The position numbers and the translations under genes were made by a program. Positions 1-9,657 of a stretch of DNA of 64,000 bases are shown here, piece after piece; positions within the stretch are counted from its first letter, which is position 1, and the number at the start of each line of letters is the position of its first letter. The notes under the pieces were generated by a model, which was not told the origin of the DNA, made no database searches, and saw only the letters and a program-made list of their open reading frames with translations. The stretch comes from Xenophilus sp. Marseille-Q4582 (GTDB lineage: Bacteria > Pseudomonadota > Gammaproteobacteria > Burkholderiales > Burkholderiaceae_C), in NCBI RefSeq assembly GCF_916700565.1, contig NZ_CAKAKO010000004.1, forward strand, positions 62,001-126,000. Direction: 5' to 3'.

Positions 1-1135
1 CGAGGTACGTGCGGTCGATGGCCTTGCCGATCAGCGGTGCGCCGGCGGGCTCGTTGCGGTACACATAGTCCAGCGTGCTGCCCGAATCGAAGCCGGTTTC
101 ATGCCCCAGTGCCACGCCGCGCGACAGCGCGCCGCCCAGCCTGAGCCCGGCGCGCGTCGCGGCCCAGTACAGCCCGCGCGGTGACAGCGGATGCAGCGGG
201 GCGGCCAGCGCGCGCGACTCCTCGGCCGTGGCGCCCTGCTGGTCGGCGCCGCGCAGGTCCACCGGCGCGGCCGGCGTGTCGAAACCCTGCAGGATGAAGC
301 GGCGCACCGAGCTCACGGCGCCCGCGCGGTCCTTCTCGCCCAGCGTGTCGTGGAAGAAGCCGGGCAGCTCGATCTTCTCCTTCACCGCGCTGCCCAGGCG
401 CTGGAAGAACTGGTGCTGCGGCTTGGAGTGCACCACCCAGTCAGCGCCCGAGATGAGCAGCTGCGTGGGCAGCACGATGGCGTTCGCGTCCTGCACCACG
501 CGTTCGGCGGCCTCGTACAGGTCGAGCAGGATGTTGACGGCGATGGGGCGGCTGATGAGCGGGTCGCTGTCGTAGCTGGCGATGCGTTCCGGGTCGTGCG
601 TGAGGAACTTGGCCTTCACGTAGCTGTTGACGAAGAACAGCCCGCGCAGCTTGTGCATCAGGGCCAGCCCCGGTCGCGCGAAGGGCACGTAGAGCTTGAC
701 CTTGAAAGCCGGCGAGGCCAGCGTGAGGCCGCGCACCTTGGGCGCGTAGTCGTGCGCCCAGGTGCTGATGAGCACGGCGCCCACGCTCTGCGCGACGACG
801 TGCATGTCTTCTTCCCGCACGCCGTGGCGGCGCGTGATGTGCTCGACGAAGGTCTGCACGTCGCGCACCGAATGCGCGAAGCTGGGGCTGTGGCCGCGCT
901 CGCCGGGCGAGCGGCCGTGGCCGCGCGCGTCCCAGGCGTAGAAGTCGAAGTCCGGCAGGTCGAGTTCGTCGACCAGGTGCGCCATGCGCGCGCCATGCTC
1001 GTGGCCGCGGTGGAACAGCAGCACCGCGCCCCGCCGCTGCGCGCCCGGTGCCGGCACGGCCGGCCAGTGGCGGTAGAAGAGCGACACGCCGTCGTGCGTG
1101 TCGAAATGCAGTTCCTGCGCGGTACGAGAGGTCAT
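1..1135 (-). CDS. alpha/beta hydrolase (YnbC-like), 3' end outside window
   Basis: The reading frame is open from the ATG at 1135 to the left edge (378 residues), so the C-terminus is missing. It is an alpha/beta hydrolase of the monoacylglycerol-lipase type. Visible are the GHGRS turn (residues 72-76), a nucleophile elbow QSVGA with Ser117 (in place of the usual GHSMGG), a candidate acid Asp232 in ISGADW, and His262 in GFFHD. The last visible residues (GKAIDRTYL) resemble the linker into a class I SAM methyltransferase domain seen in bifunctional hydrolase/methyltransferases such as E. coli YnbC; that fusion is inferred. The CDP-alcohol phosphatidyltransferase lies 37 bp upstream on the same strand, which suggests a phospholipid-related operon. 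The substrate is unknown. Confidence 0.85.
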   Translation of the reverse strand, partial: MTSRTAQELHFDTHDGVSLFYRHWPAVPAPGAQRRGAVLLFHRGHEHGARMAHLVDELDLPDFDFYAWDARGHGRSPGERGHSPSFAHSVRDVQTFVEHITRRHGVREEDMHVVAQSVGAVLISTWAHDYAPKVRGLTLASPAFKVKLYVPFARPGLALMHKLRGLFFVNSYVKAKFLTHDPERIASYDSDPLISRPIAVNILLDLYEAAERVVQDANAIVLPTQLLISGADWVVHSKPQHQFFQRLGSAVKEKIELPGFFHDTLGEKDRAGAVSSVRRFILQGFDTPAAPVDLRGADQQGATAEESRALAAPLHPLSPRGLYWAATRAGLRLGGALSRGVALGHETGFDSGSTLDYVYRNEPAGAPLIGKAIDRTYL

Positions 1136-1172
1136 GAAGGGGACGGTGTGTGACAGGCTCGGAAAAAGGGGC

Positions 1173-1778
1173 TCAGGCACCGGCCTCGGCCAGCGCACGG
1201 CGCACGCGGTTGACCGTGGTCCAGGCCACGAGCACCGTCAGCAGCGGCATCAGCAGCGCGGTGAAGCCGGGCAGCGGGCCGCCCAGCGCAACGTAGAGCC
1301 CCAGCGCGCCGAAGGCGAAGGCGCGGTCGCTCTTGCCCATCGGGCCGTCATAGCGGCGGCTGGCGCCCACGGTGGGCCCGAGCGCGCCCGCGAACTCGCT
1401 GAGGCCCGCGGCCACGATCAGCGCGCCCACCCAGAAGGCGCCCAACGGCTCGACCAGCGCAAAAGGCGCGTAGAGGGCGGCGTCGGACACCACGTCCGTC
1501 AGTTCGTTCAGGAAGGCGCCCAGCCGGCTCTGCTGGCCGTGTTCGCGCGCCAGCATGCCGTCGATGGCGTTGAAAGCCATGCGCAGCAGCATCCACAGCG
1601 GCACCAGTGCGAAGGCCCAGCGCCCCGGCGCGGCAAAGAAGAGCCACAGGCCCAGCGCCACGGACACCACACAGGCGGTCACCGTGACCTGGTTGGCCGT
1701 CACGCCGGCCCTGGCCAGGCGCCGCACCCCCGGGCGCAGCAGGGCCTGGAAACGGGGCTTGAGTTCGTAGATGGACAT
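1173..1778 (-). CDS. CDP-alcohol phosphatidyltransferase family protein (YnbA-like)
   Basis: A 201-residue integral membrane enzyme of the family that moves a phosphatidyl group from a CDP-alcohol to an alcohol acceptor. The family signature DxxDGxxARx8GxxxDxxxD is present as NAIDGMLAR, then G, then FLNELTD, so two of the four metal-binding Asp positions read Asn. Several hydrophobic segments follow. The start was placed at ATG 1778 because the conserved N-terminus (MSIYELKPRFQ) begins there; the frame stays open further upstream to 1874 without family-like sequence. It precedes the hydrolase on the same strand, as ynbA precedes ynbC. An IS lies 160 bp upstream of its start. Confidence 0.85.
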   Translation of the reverse strand: MSIYELKPRFQALLRPGVRRLARAGVTANQVTVTACVVSVALGLWLFFAAPGRWAFALVPLWMLLRMAFNAIDGMLAREHGQQSRLGAFLNELTDVVSDAALYAPFALVEPLGAFWVGALIVAAGLSEFAGALGPTVGASRRYDGPMGKSDRAFAFGALGLYVALGGPLPGFTALLMPLLTVLVAWTTVNRVRRALAEAGA

Positions 1779-1938
1779 GCGCAGGCGGTCAGGCGAACGA
1801 GCCGAAGCAGCGGTGGCGGGCGATTCTGCCAGCCGGCCGGCCCGGCCTTGGCGCCAGGATGTACCGGTTTGCAAGCGCGAGGCCGAGGGTATCTTGGGAC
1901 GCTACCGCGCGCCCGGCAGGGAATGCGGCAGGCTCTAG

Positions 1939-3259
1939 CAGGCCGTTGAAAAATCCCCTGCGAGCGTCCGCGTCGGCCGCTACGATCTGAAGCCATCCCG
2001 GAACAACTGCGACAAGAAAGATGAGAGGCAACCAAGACTTCCAGGGGGCGATGTTTAGCTACATCAGCCTTGAAGAAAGAGTGCCAGCGGCACACCCGCT
2101 GCGCAAGTTGCGCGCCGTGGTGGATGCGCTGCTGTCGAGCATGAACAGCGAGTTCGAAGCGGTGTACGCCCGCCGTGGCCGCCCCTCGGTGCCGCCGGAG
2201 ATGCTGCTCAAGGCCTTGCTGCTGCAAATCCTGTTCTCCATCCGCAGCGAACGCCAGCTGGTCGAGGCGGTCAACTACAACCTGCTGTACCGCTGGTTCG
2301 TGGGCCTGAACATTGAAGACAAGGTCTGGGACCACTCCACCTTCAGCGCCAACCGCGAACGCCTCTTCAACGAAGACCTGGCGCGCGCCTTCTTCGAGCG
2401 CGTCAAGCTCAGCGCCCAGTGGGGCCGGCTTGCCAGCGACGAACACTTCAGCGTGGACGGCACGCTGATTGAGGCCTGGGCCTCGCACAAGAGTTTCAAA
2501 CGCAAAGACGACGACAGCGGCACGCCACCCGGACGCAACCCCGAGGTGAACTTCAAAGGGCAGGAGCGCTGCAACGACACCCACGCCAGCACCACCGATG
2601 CCGATGCCCGGCTGTTCAAGAAGAGCGCGGGCGACAAATCTCGCCTGTGCCACATGGGGCACATCCTCATGGAGAACCGCAACGGGCTGATCGTGGATGT
2701 GGAGATCACACATGCCAGTGGCACCGCCGAGCGCGAGGCGGCGCTGGCGATGCTCAAACGCCGGGGAAACAAGAACAAGCGGGCCACGGTCGGGGCCGAC
2801 AAAGGTTACGACAGCCAGGCCTTCATCAAGGGCTGCCGAAAGCTCAAAGTCACGCCACACGTGGCGGCCAAGGACAAGCACTCGGCGGTCGATGGCCGCA
2901 TCCGGCGCCACGAGGGCTACAAGACCAGCCTCAAAGTGCGCAAGCGCATCGAGGAGGCCTTTGGCTGGATCAAGACAGTGGGTGGTCTGGCCAAGACCAA
3001 ATTGATCGGTCAGGCCAAGCTCGCGGGCCAGGCGCTGCTGTGCTTTGCCACCTACAACCTGGTGCGCATGGGCAGTCTGGGCGGCTGGTGGGACGCGCAT
3101 CATGCGTGAACCATGGGATACGTGCGCCCGGAACGGGCAAAACGGCCTGCAAACAGGCCGAAATGGCCGCTCCAATCGCTGCGCAGGCCAGTTTGGGCGA
3201 TCCGTTTCTTCGAAATCCACGACCCTGGCGCGTTCGATGAGCATTTTTTCAACGGCCTG
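1939..3259 (+). mobile_element. IS5-family insertion sequence, copy 1 (1321 bp)
   Basis: The ends are inverted repeats beginning CAGGCCGTTGAAAAA. The element is flanked by a 4-bp target duplication CTAG (1935-1938 and 3260-3263), typical of IS5-type targets. It carries one transposase gene. A copy with identical length and identical transposase lies at 12114-13434 in the same orientation. Boundaries were set by comparing the two copies: similarity stops exactly at 1939 and 3259. It sits in the divergent intergenic region between the YnbA-like gene and ruvB. Confidence 0.95.
2021..3109 (+). CDS. IS5-family DDE transposase (copy 1)
   Basis: A 362-residue transposase with an N-terminal helical DNA-binding region (RRGRPSVPPEMLLKALLLQ) and a DDE catalytic core: first Asp in VDGTLIEAW, second in GADKGYDS, and Glu in RIEEAFGWIKT. 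The YREK-like signature around the Glu (R-x3-E-x6-K) fits the IS4/IS5 superfamily. The length suits IS5-family enzymes (about 330-370). The whole gene lies inside the inverted repeats, and the frame is intact, so the copy is potentially active. Confidence 0.95.
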   Translation: MRGNQDFQGAMFSYISLEERVPAAHPLRKLRAVVDALLSSMNSEFEAVYARRGRPSVPPEMLLKALLLQILFSIRSERQLVEAVNYNLLYRWFVGLNIEDKVWDHSTFSANRERLFNEDLARAFFERVKLSAQWGRLASDEHFSVDGTLIEAWASHKSFKRKDDDSGTPPGRNPEVNFKGQERCNDTHASTTDADARLFKKSAGDKSRLCHMGHILMENRNGLIVDVEITHASGTAEREAALAMLKRRGNKNKRATVGADKGYDSQAFIKGCRKLKVTPHVAAKDKHSAVDGRIRRHEGYKTSLKVRKRIEEAFGWIKTVGGLAKTKLIGQAKLAGQALLCFATYNLVRMGSLGGWWDAHHA

Positions 3260-3291
3260 CTAGACTCAGTGCTGACTTACTGTGGCCTCGC

Positions 3292-4359
<1,068 letters not shown>

Positions 4360-4426
4360 GCCCCGGCGCTGCCGGCCGCCCATGCCGGCGCCGGAGCCGT
4401 GCGCCCTTGCTTACACTGGGTCGACC

Positions 4427-5389
4427 ATGCACACGAGCGACCTGCGCCCCTGGCAGCACAGCCACCAGTTCGACACCGGCAACGCGTCGGCCGAGCGCAG
4501 CACCCGCGTGGTGCTGGCAATCACCGCCGTGGCGATGCTCGTGGAGATCGGCGCTGGCGCATGGTTCAACTCCATGGCGCTGCTGGCCGACGGCTGGCAC
4601 ATGAGTTCGCATGCGGTGGCCATCGGGCTGAGCGCCTTCGCCTATGCGGCGGCGCGGCGCTACGCCCGCGACCCCCGCTTCGCCTTCGGCACCTGGAAGA
4701 TCGAAGTCCTGGGCGGCTTCGCCAGTGCGCTCTTCCTGCTGGGCGTGGCCGCGCTGATGGTGGTGGGCTCGCTGGAGCGCTTGTGGTCGCCGGCGCCGAT
4801 CCATTACCGCGAGGCGATCGTGGTGGCCGTGCTGGGCCTGGTGGTCAACCTGGCCTGCGCACGACTGCTGCATGCGGGGCACGGGCATGAGCATGGGCAC
4901 GATCACCACCACGGGCATGGCCATGCGCACGGCCACGGCCATGACGACCACCACCACGACCTCAACCTGCGCTCGGCCTACCTGCACGTGGTGGCCGATG
5001 CGGCCACCTCGGTGCTGGCCATCGGCGCGTTGCTGGGCGGCTGGTTCTTCGGCTGGGCCTGGCTCGACCCGGCGATGGGGCTGGTGGGCGCCGCGCTGGT
5101 GGCGCTGTGGGCCAGGGGCCTGCTGCAGGAGACGGCCAAGGTGCTGCTGGACCGCGAGATGGACCACCCGGTGACCGATGAAATCCGCGAAGGCATCGAG
5201 ACCGCGCTGGCCGATTCCGAAACCCGTGTGGCCGACCTGCATGTGTGGCGCGTGGGCCGTGCGGCCTACGCCTGTGCCGTCACGGTGGTCACGCATTCGC
5301 CCACGCTGACGGCCGACCAGGTGCGCGCGACCTTCGCCATGCACGAGGAGATCCGCCATTCGACGGTGGAGATCCAGCGCTGCGGCTGA
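4427..5389 (+). CDS. dmeF: CDF family Co(II)/Ni(II) efflux transporter DmeF
   Basis: A 320-residue inner-membrane cation diffusion facilitator exporting divalent metals by proton antiport. The signature LLADGWHMSSHA gives the first His/Asp metal-site pair, and HVVADAATS gives the second (HxxxD). Between them is a long cytosolic His-rich loop (HGHEHGHDHHHGHGHAHGH and following), then a C-terminal cytoplasmic domain. The N-terminal motif SDLRPWQHSHQF is characteristic of DmeF within the family. The start at ATG 4427 begins this motif; an upstream in-frame ATG at 4382 adds nothing family-like. A TACACT hexamer (4412-4417) just ahead could be a -10 element. Confidence 0.9.
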   Translation: MHTSDLRPWQHSHQFDTGNASAERSTRVVLAITAVAMLVEIGAGAWFNSMALLADGWHMSSHAVAIGLSAFAYAAARRYARDPRFAFGTWKIEVLGGFASALFLLGVAALMVVGSLERLWSPAPIHYREAIVVAVLGLVVNLACARLLHAGHGHEHGHDHHHGHGHAHGHGHDDHHHDLNLRSAYLHVVADAATSVLAIGALLGGWFFGWAWLDPAMGLVGAALVALWARGLLQETAKVLLDREMDHPVTDEIREGIETALADSETRVADLHVWRVGRAAYACAVTVVTHSPTLTADQVRATFAMHEEIRHSTVEIQRCG

Positions 5390-5447
5390 GCCGCCGCGGG
5401 CCGGCCCGCCGGGGCGCCGCCTGTTCGGCGCTCGGGCCGTGGGGCCA

Positions 5448-5491
5448 TGTCACGGCCCCGTCATGACGCCGACATGACGCCGTCACGGCCG
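5448..5491 (+). promoter_or_regulatory. Pho-box-like tandem (four 11-bp units)
   Basis: Four consecutive 11-bp units start at 5448, 5459, 5470 and 5481 with cores TGTCAC, CGTCAT, CGACAT and CGTCAC. PhoB boxes are direct repeats of a TGTCAY-like core with 11-bp periodicity, so spacing and cores fit. The spacers are GC-rich, which is atypical. The site ends only 20 bp before the annotated ATG of the metallophosphoesterase. Confidence 0.45.
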
Positions 5492-5510
5492 GCGCCGAAG
5501 CTGCCGGCTC

Positions 5511-6389
5511 ATGCAACGCGACGACGCCTTCCTGCGCGCATGGCGCGACACGGCCGGACGGCCGCCGGAGCCGGATGAAGCGGCGGGCGGGCCGCCGCCA
5601 CTGCGCTTTCGCACGCTCTGGATCTCGGACCTGCACCTGGGCACACCCGGCTGCCAGGCGCGGGCGCTGCTCGACTTCCTGAAGAACACCGAATGCGACA
5701 CGCTGTTCCTGGTCAGCGACATCATCGACGGCTGGCAGCTCAAGCGGCACTGGTACTGGCCGCAGGCGCACAACGACGTGATCCAGAAGCTGCTGCGCAA
5801 GGCGCGCAAGGGCACGCGCGTGATCTTCATCCCGGGCAACCATGACGAGTTTGCGCGCAAGTACCTGCACCACAACTTCGGCGGCATCGACGTGGCCGAG
5901 GAATGGATCCACGAGACCGCCGACGGCCGCAAGCTGTGGGTCATGCACGGCGACCTGTTCGACGGCGTGATCCAGTGCGCCAAGTGGCTGGCCTACGTGG
6001 GCGATTCGCTCTACGAGTTCACGCTCAAGCTCAACCGGCACCTCAACAGCCTGCGTGCGCGCCTGGGGCTGCCGTACTGGTCGCTCTCCAAGTACCTCAA
6101 GGGCAAGGTCAAGCGCGCCGTGAGCTACGTGGGCGACTTCGAAGCGGCCGTGGCGCGCGAGGCGCACAAGCGCGGCGTGCAGGGCGTGGTGTGCGGCCAC
6201 ATCCACCATGCCGAGATGCGCGACATCGACGGCATCCTGTACTGCAACGACGGCGACTGGGTGGAAAGCCTCACCGCCTTGGCCGAGCAGGCCGACGGCA
6301 CGCTGCAGATCCTCGACTGGGCGCAGCACATGCGCGCCGCAGCCGGCGCGGCGGCCCGGCGCACCCCTGTCGTCCAGGCGGCGGGCTGA
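5511..6389 (+). CDS. LpxH/PlcP-like calcineurin-type metallophosphoesterase
   Basis: A 292-residue two-metal phosphoesterase of the COG2908 group. Motifs in order: SDLHLG (Asp40, His42), SDIIDGW, GNHDEF, MHGD and GHIHHAE. LpxH itself cleaves UDP-diacylglucosamine in lipid A synthesis and is shorter (about 240). This longer form, with QLKRHWYWPQAHND and LPYWSLSKYLKGKVK segments, is closer to the PlcP phospholipase C that strips phospholipid headgroups under phosphate starvation; that assignment is inference. A Pho-box-like tandem immediately upstream supports it. The first about 30 residues are low in conservation, so the true start could be different. No Agt glycosyltransferase gene is adjacent. 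Confidence 0.75.
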   Translation: MQRDDAFLRAWRDTAGRPPEPDEAAGGPPPLRFRTLWISDLHLGTPGCQARALLDFLKNTECDTLFLVSDIIDGWQLKRHWYWPQAHNDVIQKLLRKARKGTRVIFIPGNHDEFARKYLHHNFGGIDVAEEWIHETADGRKLWVMHGDLFDGVIQCAKWLAYVGDSLYEFTLKLNRHLNSLRARLGLPYWSLSKYLKGKVKRAVSYVGDFEAAVAREAHKRGVQGVVCGHIHHAEMRDIDGILYCNDGDWVESLTALAEQADGTLQILDWAQHMRAAAGAAARRTPVVQAAG

Positions 6390-6761
6390 GGCCCGGCCTG
6401 CCCCTGCGGAGCTGCGCGGGAGCGCGCGCCGGCCGATTGGTGAGCGGATGTGAACAGCCGATGGCCCGATTGACCCCAGATGCAGAAGGGGCGCGGGTCT
6501 GCCGGCGTCTTCCTCGGCCGGTGCGCCGCCGGTCCGCTGGCGTGCGCCCAGGCGTCGCCGGCCTTCTCGCGCTTGCCGCCGCGCGGCTAGCGAGGCGCAG
6601 GGGCGCGGCCTGTAGGTCGAGGCCGCACCTACCAAATCCAACGCCCCGAAACATGCGGCGCCGCACGAGCGCCCTAGCATGGGCTTTCCCCTGTGCCATG
6701 TTCGTGGCTCGCCCAGCGAAGCACGGCATGGCATTCCACTTTTCAGACGGAGAGCCTTGTT
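6390..6761. other. intergenic region without a recognisable gene
   Basis: 372 bp between the phosphoesterase and the DUF4214-like gene. Open frames here are shadows in GC-rich sequence. A short inverted repeat GTAGGT/ACCTAC lies about 6612-6635. The only clear signal is the Shine-Dalgarno CGGAG (6748-6752) of the next gene. Confidence 0.5.
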
Positions 6762-7811
6762 TTGACCGATCTTGCACAGAACCCGACGCTGGCCATCTAC
6801 GACACGCGGCTGGACCAGAACAACCTGCCCTTCAAGGTGGGCGGCACCCCCTCGACCGCCGTGCGCACCGACACGAGCTGGATCGTGAACACCACCGAAG
6901 GCGAACTGGGCTACACCACCACGGTTTCCGGTGAAGGCCTGACCTACGACCTGGCCGGCAACCTGAGTGGCGGCACCATCACCGGCATCCAGGTGATCGA
7001 GAAAGAGCCCGGTGAACTGATTGGCGACCTGCTGTACCGCGTGGGCGACGGGTTCTCCGTGAACGTCGCGGACATCGACCCCGAAGCCGGCCTGGCCGGC
7101 GTGCTGGCACAGGGACTGGCGCAGGGAGCGAACGTCGCGGTGCCGGTGGGCGCCGTGGGCACGACGGCAGCGGTGCACGGCTACGCGGGCGATGACTACT
7201 TCGTGGCCGGCGGGCTGGACCTGGAGACCTTCAACGTGGACGGCGGCGATGGCATCGACACCATGGGGCTGGTGCATGGGCAGAACCTGCCCTCGCTGAC
7301 CCAGACGCCCTTCGGCTGGTCGCTGCAGAACTTCGACACGCAGATCAACCTGGCCAACGTGGAGCGCGTGCAGGGCATCGACCCCTTGAACCCGAGCAAC
7401 AACATCAGCCGGGCGCTGGATCTGGATGGCAATGCCGGTGACGCCGCACGGCTGATCGGCACCTTGCTGGGCGACGAAGTGCTGCAGAACGAGGCGCTGG
7501 TGGGGGAAGTGATCAGCTATGTGGACCAGTTCGGCCTGTCGGGCACCACCCAGCAGCTGGTGGATCTCGGCGTGGTCGATGCCATCGTGGGCGGTGCCGA
7601 TTCCCAGTCCTTCATCCGCACGGCCTACGAAAACGTCATCGGCACCGAGCCGTCCCAGGCAGAGCTGGCCGAGTTGGCGGGGCTGATCGACAACGGCATG
7701 TACACCAAGGCCCAGGCGCTCGACGCCATTGCCGGCCTGGACCAGACGGCGCAGGCCATCGACCTGGTTGGCCTGAGCCAGACGGGGCTGGAGTTCACGC
7801 CTTTCGGTTGA
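6762..7811 (+). CDS. DUF4214-like domain protein, possibly secreted or surface
   Basis: A 349-residue acidic protein with no cysteines or signal peptide seen. The middle contains Gly/Asp-rich segments (GGDGIDT) reminiscent of RTX-type calcium-binding turns. The last about 100 residues (QSFIRTAYENVIGTEPSQAE...TKAQALDAIAG) look like a DUF4214 repeat, a module found in bacterial surface and secreted proteins. I chose TTG 6762 because CGGAG lies 9 bp upstream and the preceding 23 codons from ATG 6693 do not look like protein; the start remains uncertain. Function is unknown. Confidence 0.65.
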   Translation: MTDLAQNPTLAIYDTRLDQNNLPFKVGGTPSTAVRTDTSWIVNTTEGELGYTTTVSGEGLTYDLAGNLSGGTITGIQVIEKEPGELIGDLLYRVGDGFSVNVADIDPEAGLAGVLAQGLAQGANVAVPVGAVGTTAAVHGYAGDDYFVAGGLDLETFNVDGGDGIDTMGLVHGQNLPSLTQTPFGWSLQNFDTQINLANVERVQGIDPLNPSNNISRALDLDGNAGDAARLIGTLLGDEVLQNEALVGEVISYVDQFGLSGTTQQLVDLGVVDAIVGGADSQSFIRTAYENVIGTEPSQAELAELAGLIDNGMYTKAQALDAIAGLDQTAQAIDLVGLSQTGLEFTPFG

Positions 7812-7949
7812 CGAAGCACTGCAGGCCCGGGAAGCCGGGCCGGCATTCATCTCATGTTTGCGCAGGTGCGGCATGAGGCGAACCGGTTCAGTGCCTACGA
7901 TGCCTTTGCCCTTGACTCCCTCAAGTGCCGTTCATCGGCCCCGGCGACG

Positions 7950-7993
7950 GCTCCAAAGAAAAACCCGCCGGACGCATCGCGTGACGGCGGGTT
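7950..7993 (-). terminator. intrinsic terminator left of attL
   Basis: A perfect 9-bp stem (AACCCGCCG at 7962-7970 with CGGCGGGTT at 7985-7993) around a 14-nt loop, followed on the minus strand by a T-rich tract. It lies just past the tRNA remnant in attL, so it was probably the original terminator of the tRNA-Met gene before integration. Confidence 0.8.
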
Positions 7994-8013
7994 GATCAAG
8001 TCCTGACGGACGA

Positions 8014-8065
8014 TGTCTGGTGGCGCTTCACGGACTCGAACCGCGGACCTGTGGATTATGATTCC
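8014..8065. repeat. attL (52-bp core) with tRNA-Met 3' remnant
   Basis: Identical over 52 bp to 21215-21266. Positions 8018-8065 are the last 48 nt of a tRNA-Met in minus orientation, including the encoded CCA; the 5' part is absent. Divergence right after 8065 marks the element junction. Confidence 0.93.
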
Positions 8066-8091
8066 CTGAATGTAACAATTCACCCGTGTTG

Positions 8092-8122
8092 ATTGATGTA
8101 GATAGAATCTATGCAAATCAAT
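8092..8122. promoter_or_regulatory. AT-rich palindrome in the integrase leader
   Basis: TAGAT-AGA-ATCTA (8099-8111) forms a perfect 5+3+5 palindrome, flanked by the outer arms ATTGAT (8092-8097) and ATCAAT (8117-8122). It is the most AT-rich stretch of the element and lies between attL and int, so it is a plausible operator or promoter. The protein that would bind is unknown. Confidence 0.4.
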
Positions 8123-8193
8123 ACGTTAGGAGAGTGATGCTGGATGTTTAGCCAGCCGATGTGTTGATCGGCGTTGCTCTTTTATGGGGTAAT

Positions 8194-8220
8194 TCTCTTA
8201 CATCCGCCGTTACATCGAGT
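8194..8220. repeat. 27-bp terminal direct repeat, left copy
   Basis: Identical to 21115-21141. It contains two TTACATC hits 12 bp apart. The left copy ends on the base before the integrase ATG. Position near both att sites suggests arm-type integrase or excisionase binding sites; this is inference. Confidence 0.75.
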
Positions 8221-9657
8221 ATGGCCAAGGTCGCGTTCACGGCTCCCCGGGTGGCTGGCTTCAAGTGCCCGGCCGACAAGCAGCAGGCGTTCCTATGGGA
8301 TGCCACGGCCCCGGGCCTGGGGTTGCGCGCCACGCCCGCCGGCAAGCCTTCTTATGTCTTCCAGGGGCTGTGCCAAGGCAAGACCATTCGCATCACCATC
8401 GGCAGTCCGGCAGCGTGGACGATCCCCAATGCCCAGGCCAAGGCTCGCGAGCTGCAGCGTCAGATTGATGAGGGGCTCGACCCCCGGGAGGTGCGGCGCG
8501 AGGCCCAGGCAGCTCAAGAGCAGAAGAGGGCGGCCGAAGCTGCCGCCGCCGAGCAGGCGCGTAAGGACGCGGCCGCTGCGGCCTTGACCGTTGGCGAGGT
8601 GTGGGCCGTCTACCTGGAGGCTCGGAAAGAGCACTGGGGCGAGACGCACTACAAGGATCACGTCAAACTGGCGCGGGGCGGCGGCGAGGTCGCCAAGCGC
8701 GGCACTCGGGGTAAGGGCCTGACCATCCCCATGCCGCTGCATCCGCTCATGGCTCTGCCGCTGGGCACCCTGGATGCGCCCACCATCGAGGCATGGGCCG
8801 CCTGCGAGGCGAAGACCCGCCCGACCAGCGCGCGCCTGTCTTGGCGGCTGCTGAAGGTATTCCTGAACTGGTGCGCTGAGCAGCCGGAATATGCCGGCTT
8901 ACTGCCCGTGAAGAACGCGGCGGCCACGCGCAAGACCCGCGAGGCGCTGGGCAAGCCCAAGGCGAAGAAAGACACCCTGCTACGTGAGCAGTTGCCGGCC
9001 TGGTTCGCGGCGGTGCGCGGCATCAGTAACCCGACCATCGCGGCATCGTTGCAGGTCATGCTGCTGACGGGCGCGCGTCTTGGCGAGGTACTGACCATGC
9101 GCTGGGCGGACGTGAACGTGAAGTGGCGCGGGCTGACGATCAGGGACAAGGTAGAAGGCGAGCGAGTCATCCCCCTGACGCCCTACGTGCAGGCGCTGCT
9201 GGCTGGCCTGCCGCGCCGAAATGAGTGGGTCTTCGCCAGCACGCGCACCGTGGACATGGACCCGAAGAACGTTCGCCGCCGTGCACGGCGAGCCGAGGCT
9301 GGCGGTGTCGAGCCTGCGGCAGGCGATGTGAAAGAGGCCAGCGAGTCGGGCCACATCAGCGAGCCGCGCAGCCATCACAACTGCGCATGCCAGACTGCCG
9401 GCATTGACGGGCTCACGCTGCACGGCCTGCGCCGCAGTTTCAAGAGCCTGACCGAGTGGCTGGAGATACCGGCCGGCGTGGTTGCGCAGATCATGGGCCA
9501 CAAGCCCAGCGCCACGGCGGAGAGGCATTACACCGTGCGCCCGCTGGACCTGCTGCGAGTGCATCACGAGCGCATCGAGGCGTGGATATTGGAGCAGGCG
9601 AGGGTGACTATCGACGCCAAGGCCGAGCCCGGCAAAGCGCACTTGGTGGTCGCATGA
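8221..9657 (+). CDS. tyrosine-type site-specific integrase
   Basis: A 478-residue phage integrase. The N-terminus is the DUF4102-like arm-binding domain (FLWDATAPGLGLRATPAGKPSYVFQ), followed by a charged helical linker and a SAM-like core-binding domain. The catalytic domain shows Arg in TGARLGEVL, HGLRRSF (His-x-x-Arg), GHKPSATAERHY with the final His and nucleophile Tyr. A segment of about 30 residues before the HGLRR motif is an insertion compared with typical integrases. A GTG at 8161 is in frame, but homology-like sequence begins at ATG 8221. It lies next to attL and presumably moves the element in and out of tRNA-Met. Confidence 0.93.
   Translation: MAKVAFTAPRVAGFKCPADKQQAFLWDATAPGLGLRATPAGKPSYVFQGLCQGKTIRITIGSPAAWTIPNAQAKARELQRQIDEGLDPREVRREAQAAQEQKRAAEAAAAEQARKDAAAAALTVGEVWAVYLEARKEHWGETHYKDHVKLARGGGEVAKRGTRGKGLTIPMPLHPLMALPLGTLDAPTIEAWAACEAKTRPTSARLSWRLLKVFLNWCAEQPEYAGLLPVKNAAATRKTREALGKPKAKKDTLLREQLPAWFAAVRGISNPTIAASLQVMLLTGARLGEVLTMRWADVNVKWRGLTIRDKVEGERVIPLTPYVQALLAGLPRRNEWVFASTRTVDMDPKNVRRRARRAEAGGVEPAAGDVKEASESGHISEPRSHHNCACQTAGIDGLTLHGLRRSFKSLTEWLEIPAGVVAQIMGHKPSATAERHYTVRPLDLLRVHHERIEAWILEQARVTIDAKAEPGKAHLVVA

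Noticed and set aside
1700-3244. A 514-codon minus-strand open frame across the IS and upstream DNA
   Set aside because: It is antisense to the transposase; GC-rich third positions keep the opposite frame open. No protein family features.
5289-7874. An 861-codon minus-strand frame
   Set aside because: It overlaps three well-supported plus-strand genes and has the His/Gln/Arg/Gly composition of an antisense shadow.
8137-8151. A four-codon mini-ORF after a strong Shine-Dalgarno in the int leader
   Set aside because: Could be a leader peptide, but too short to support.
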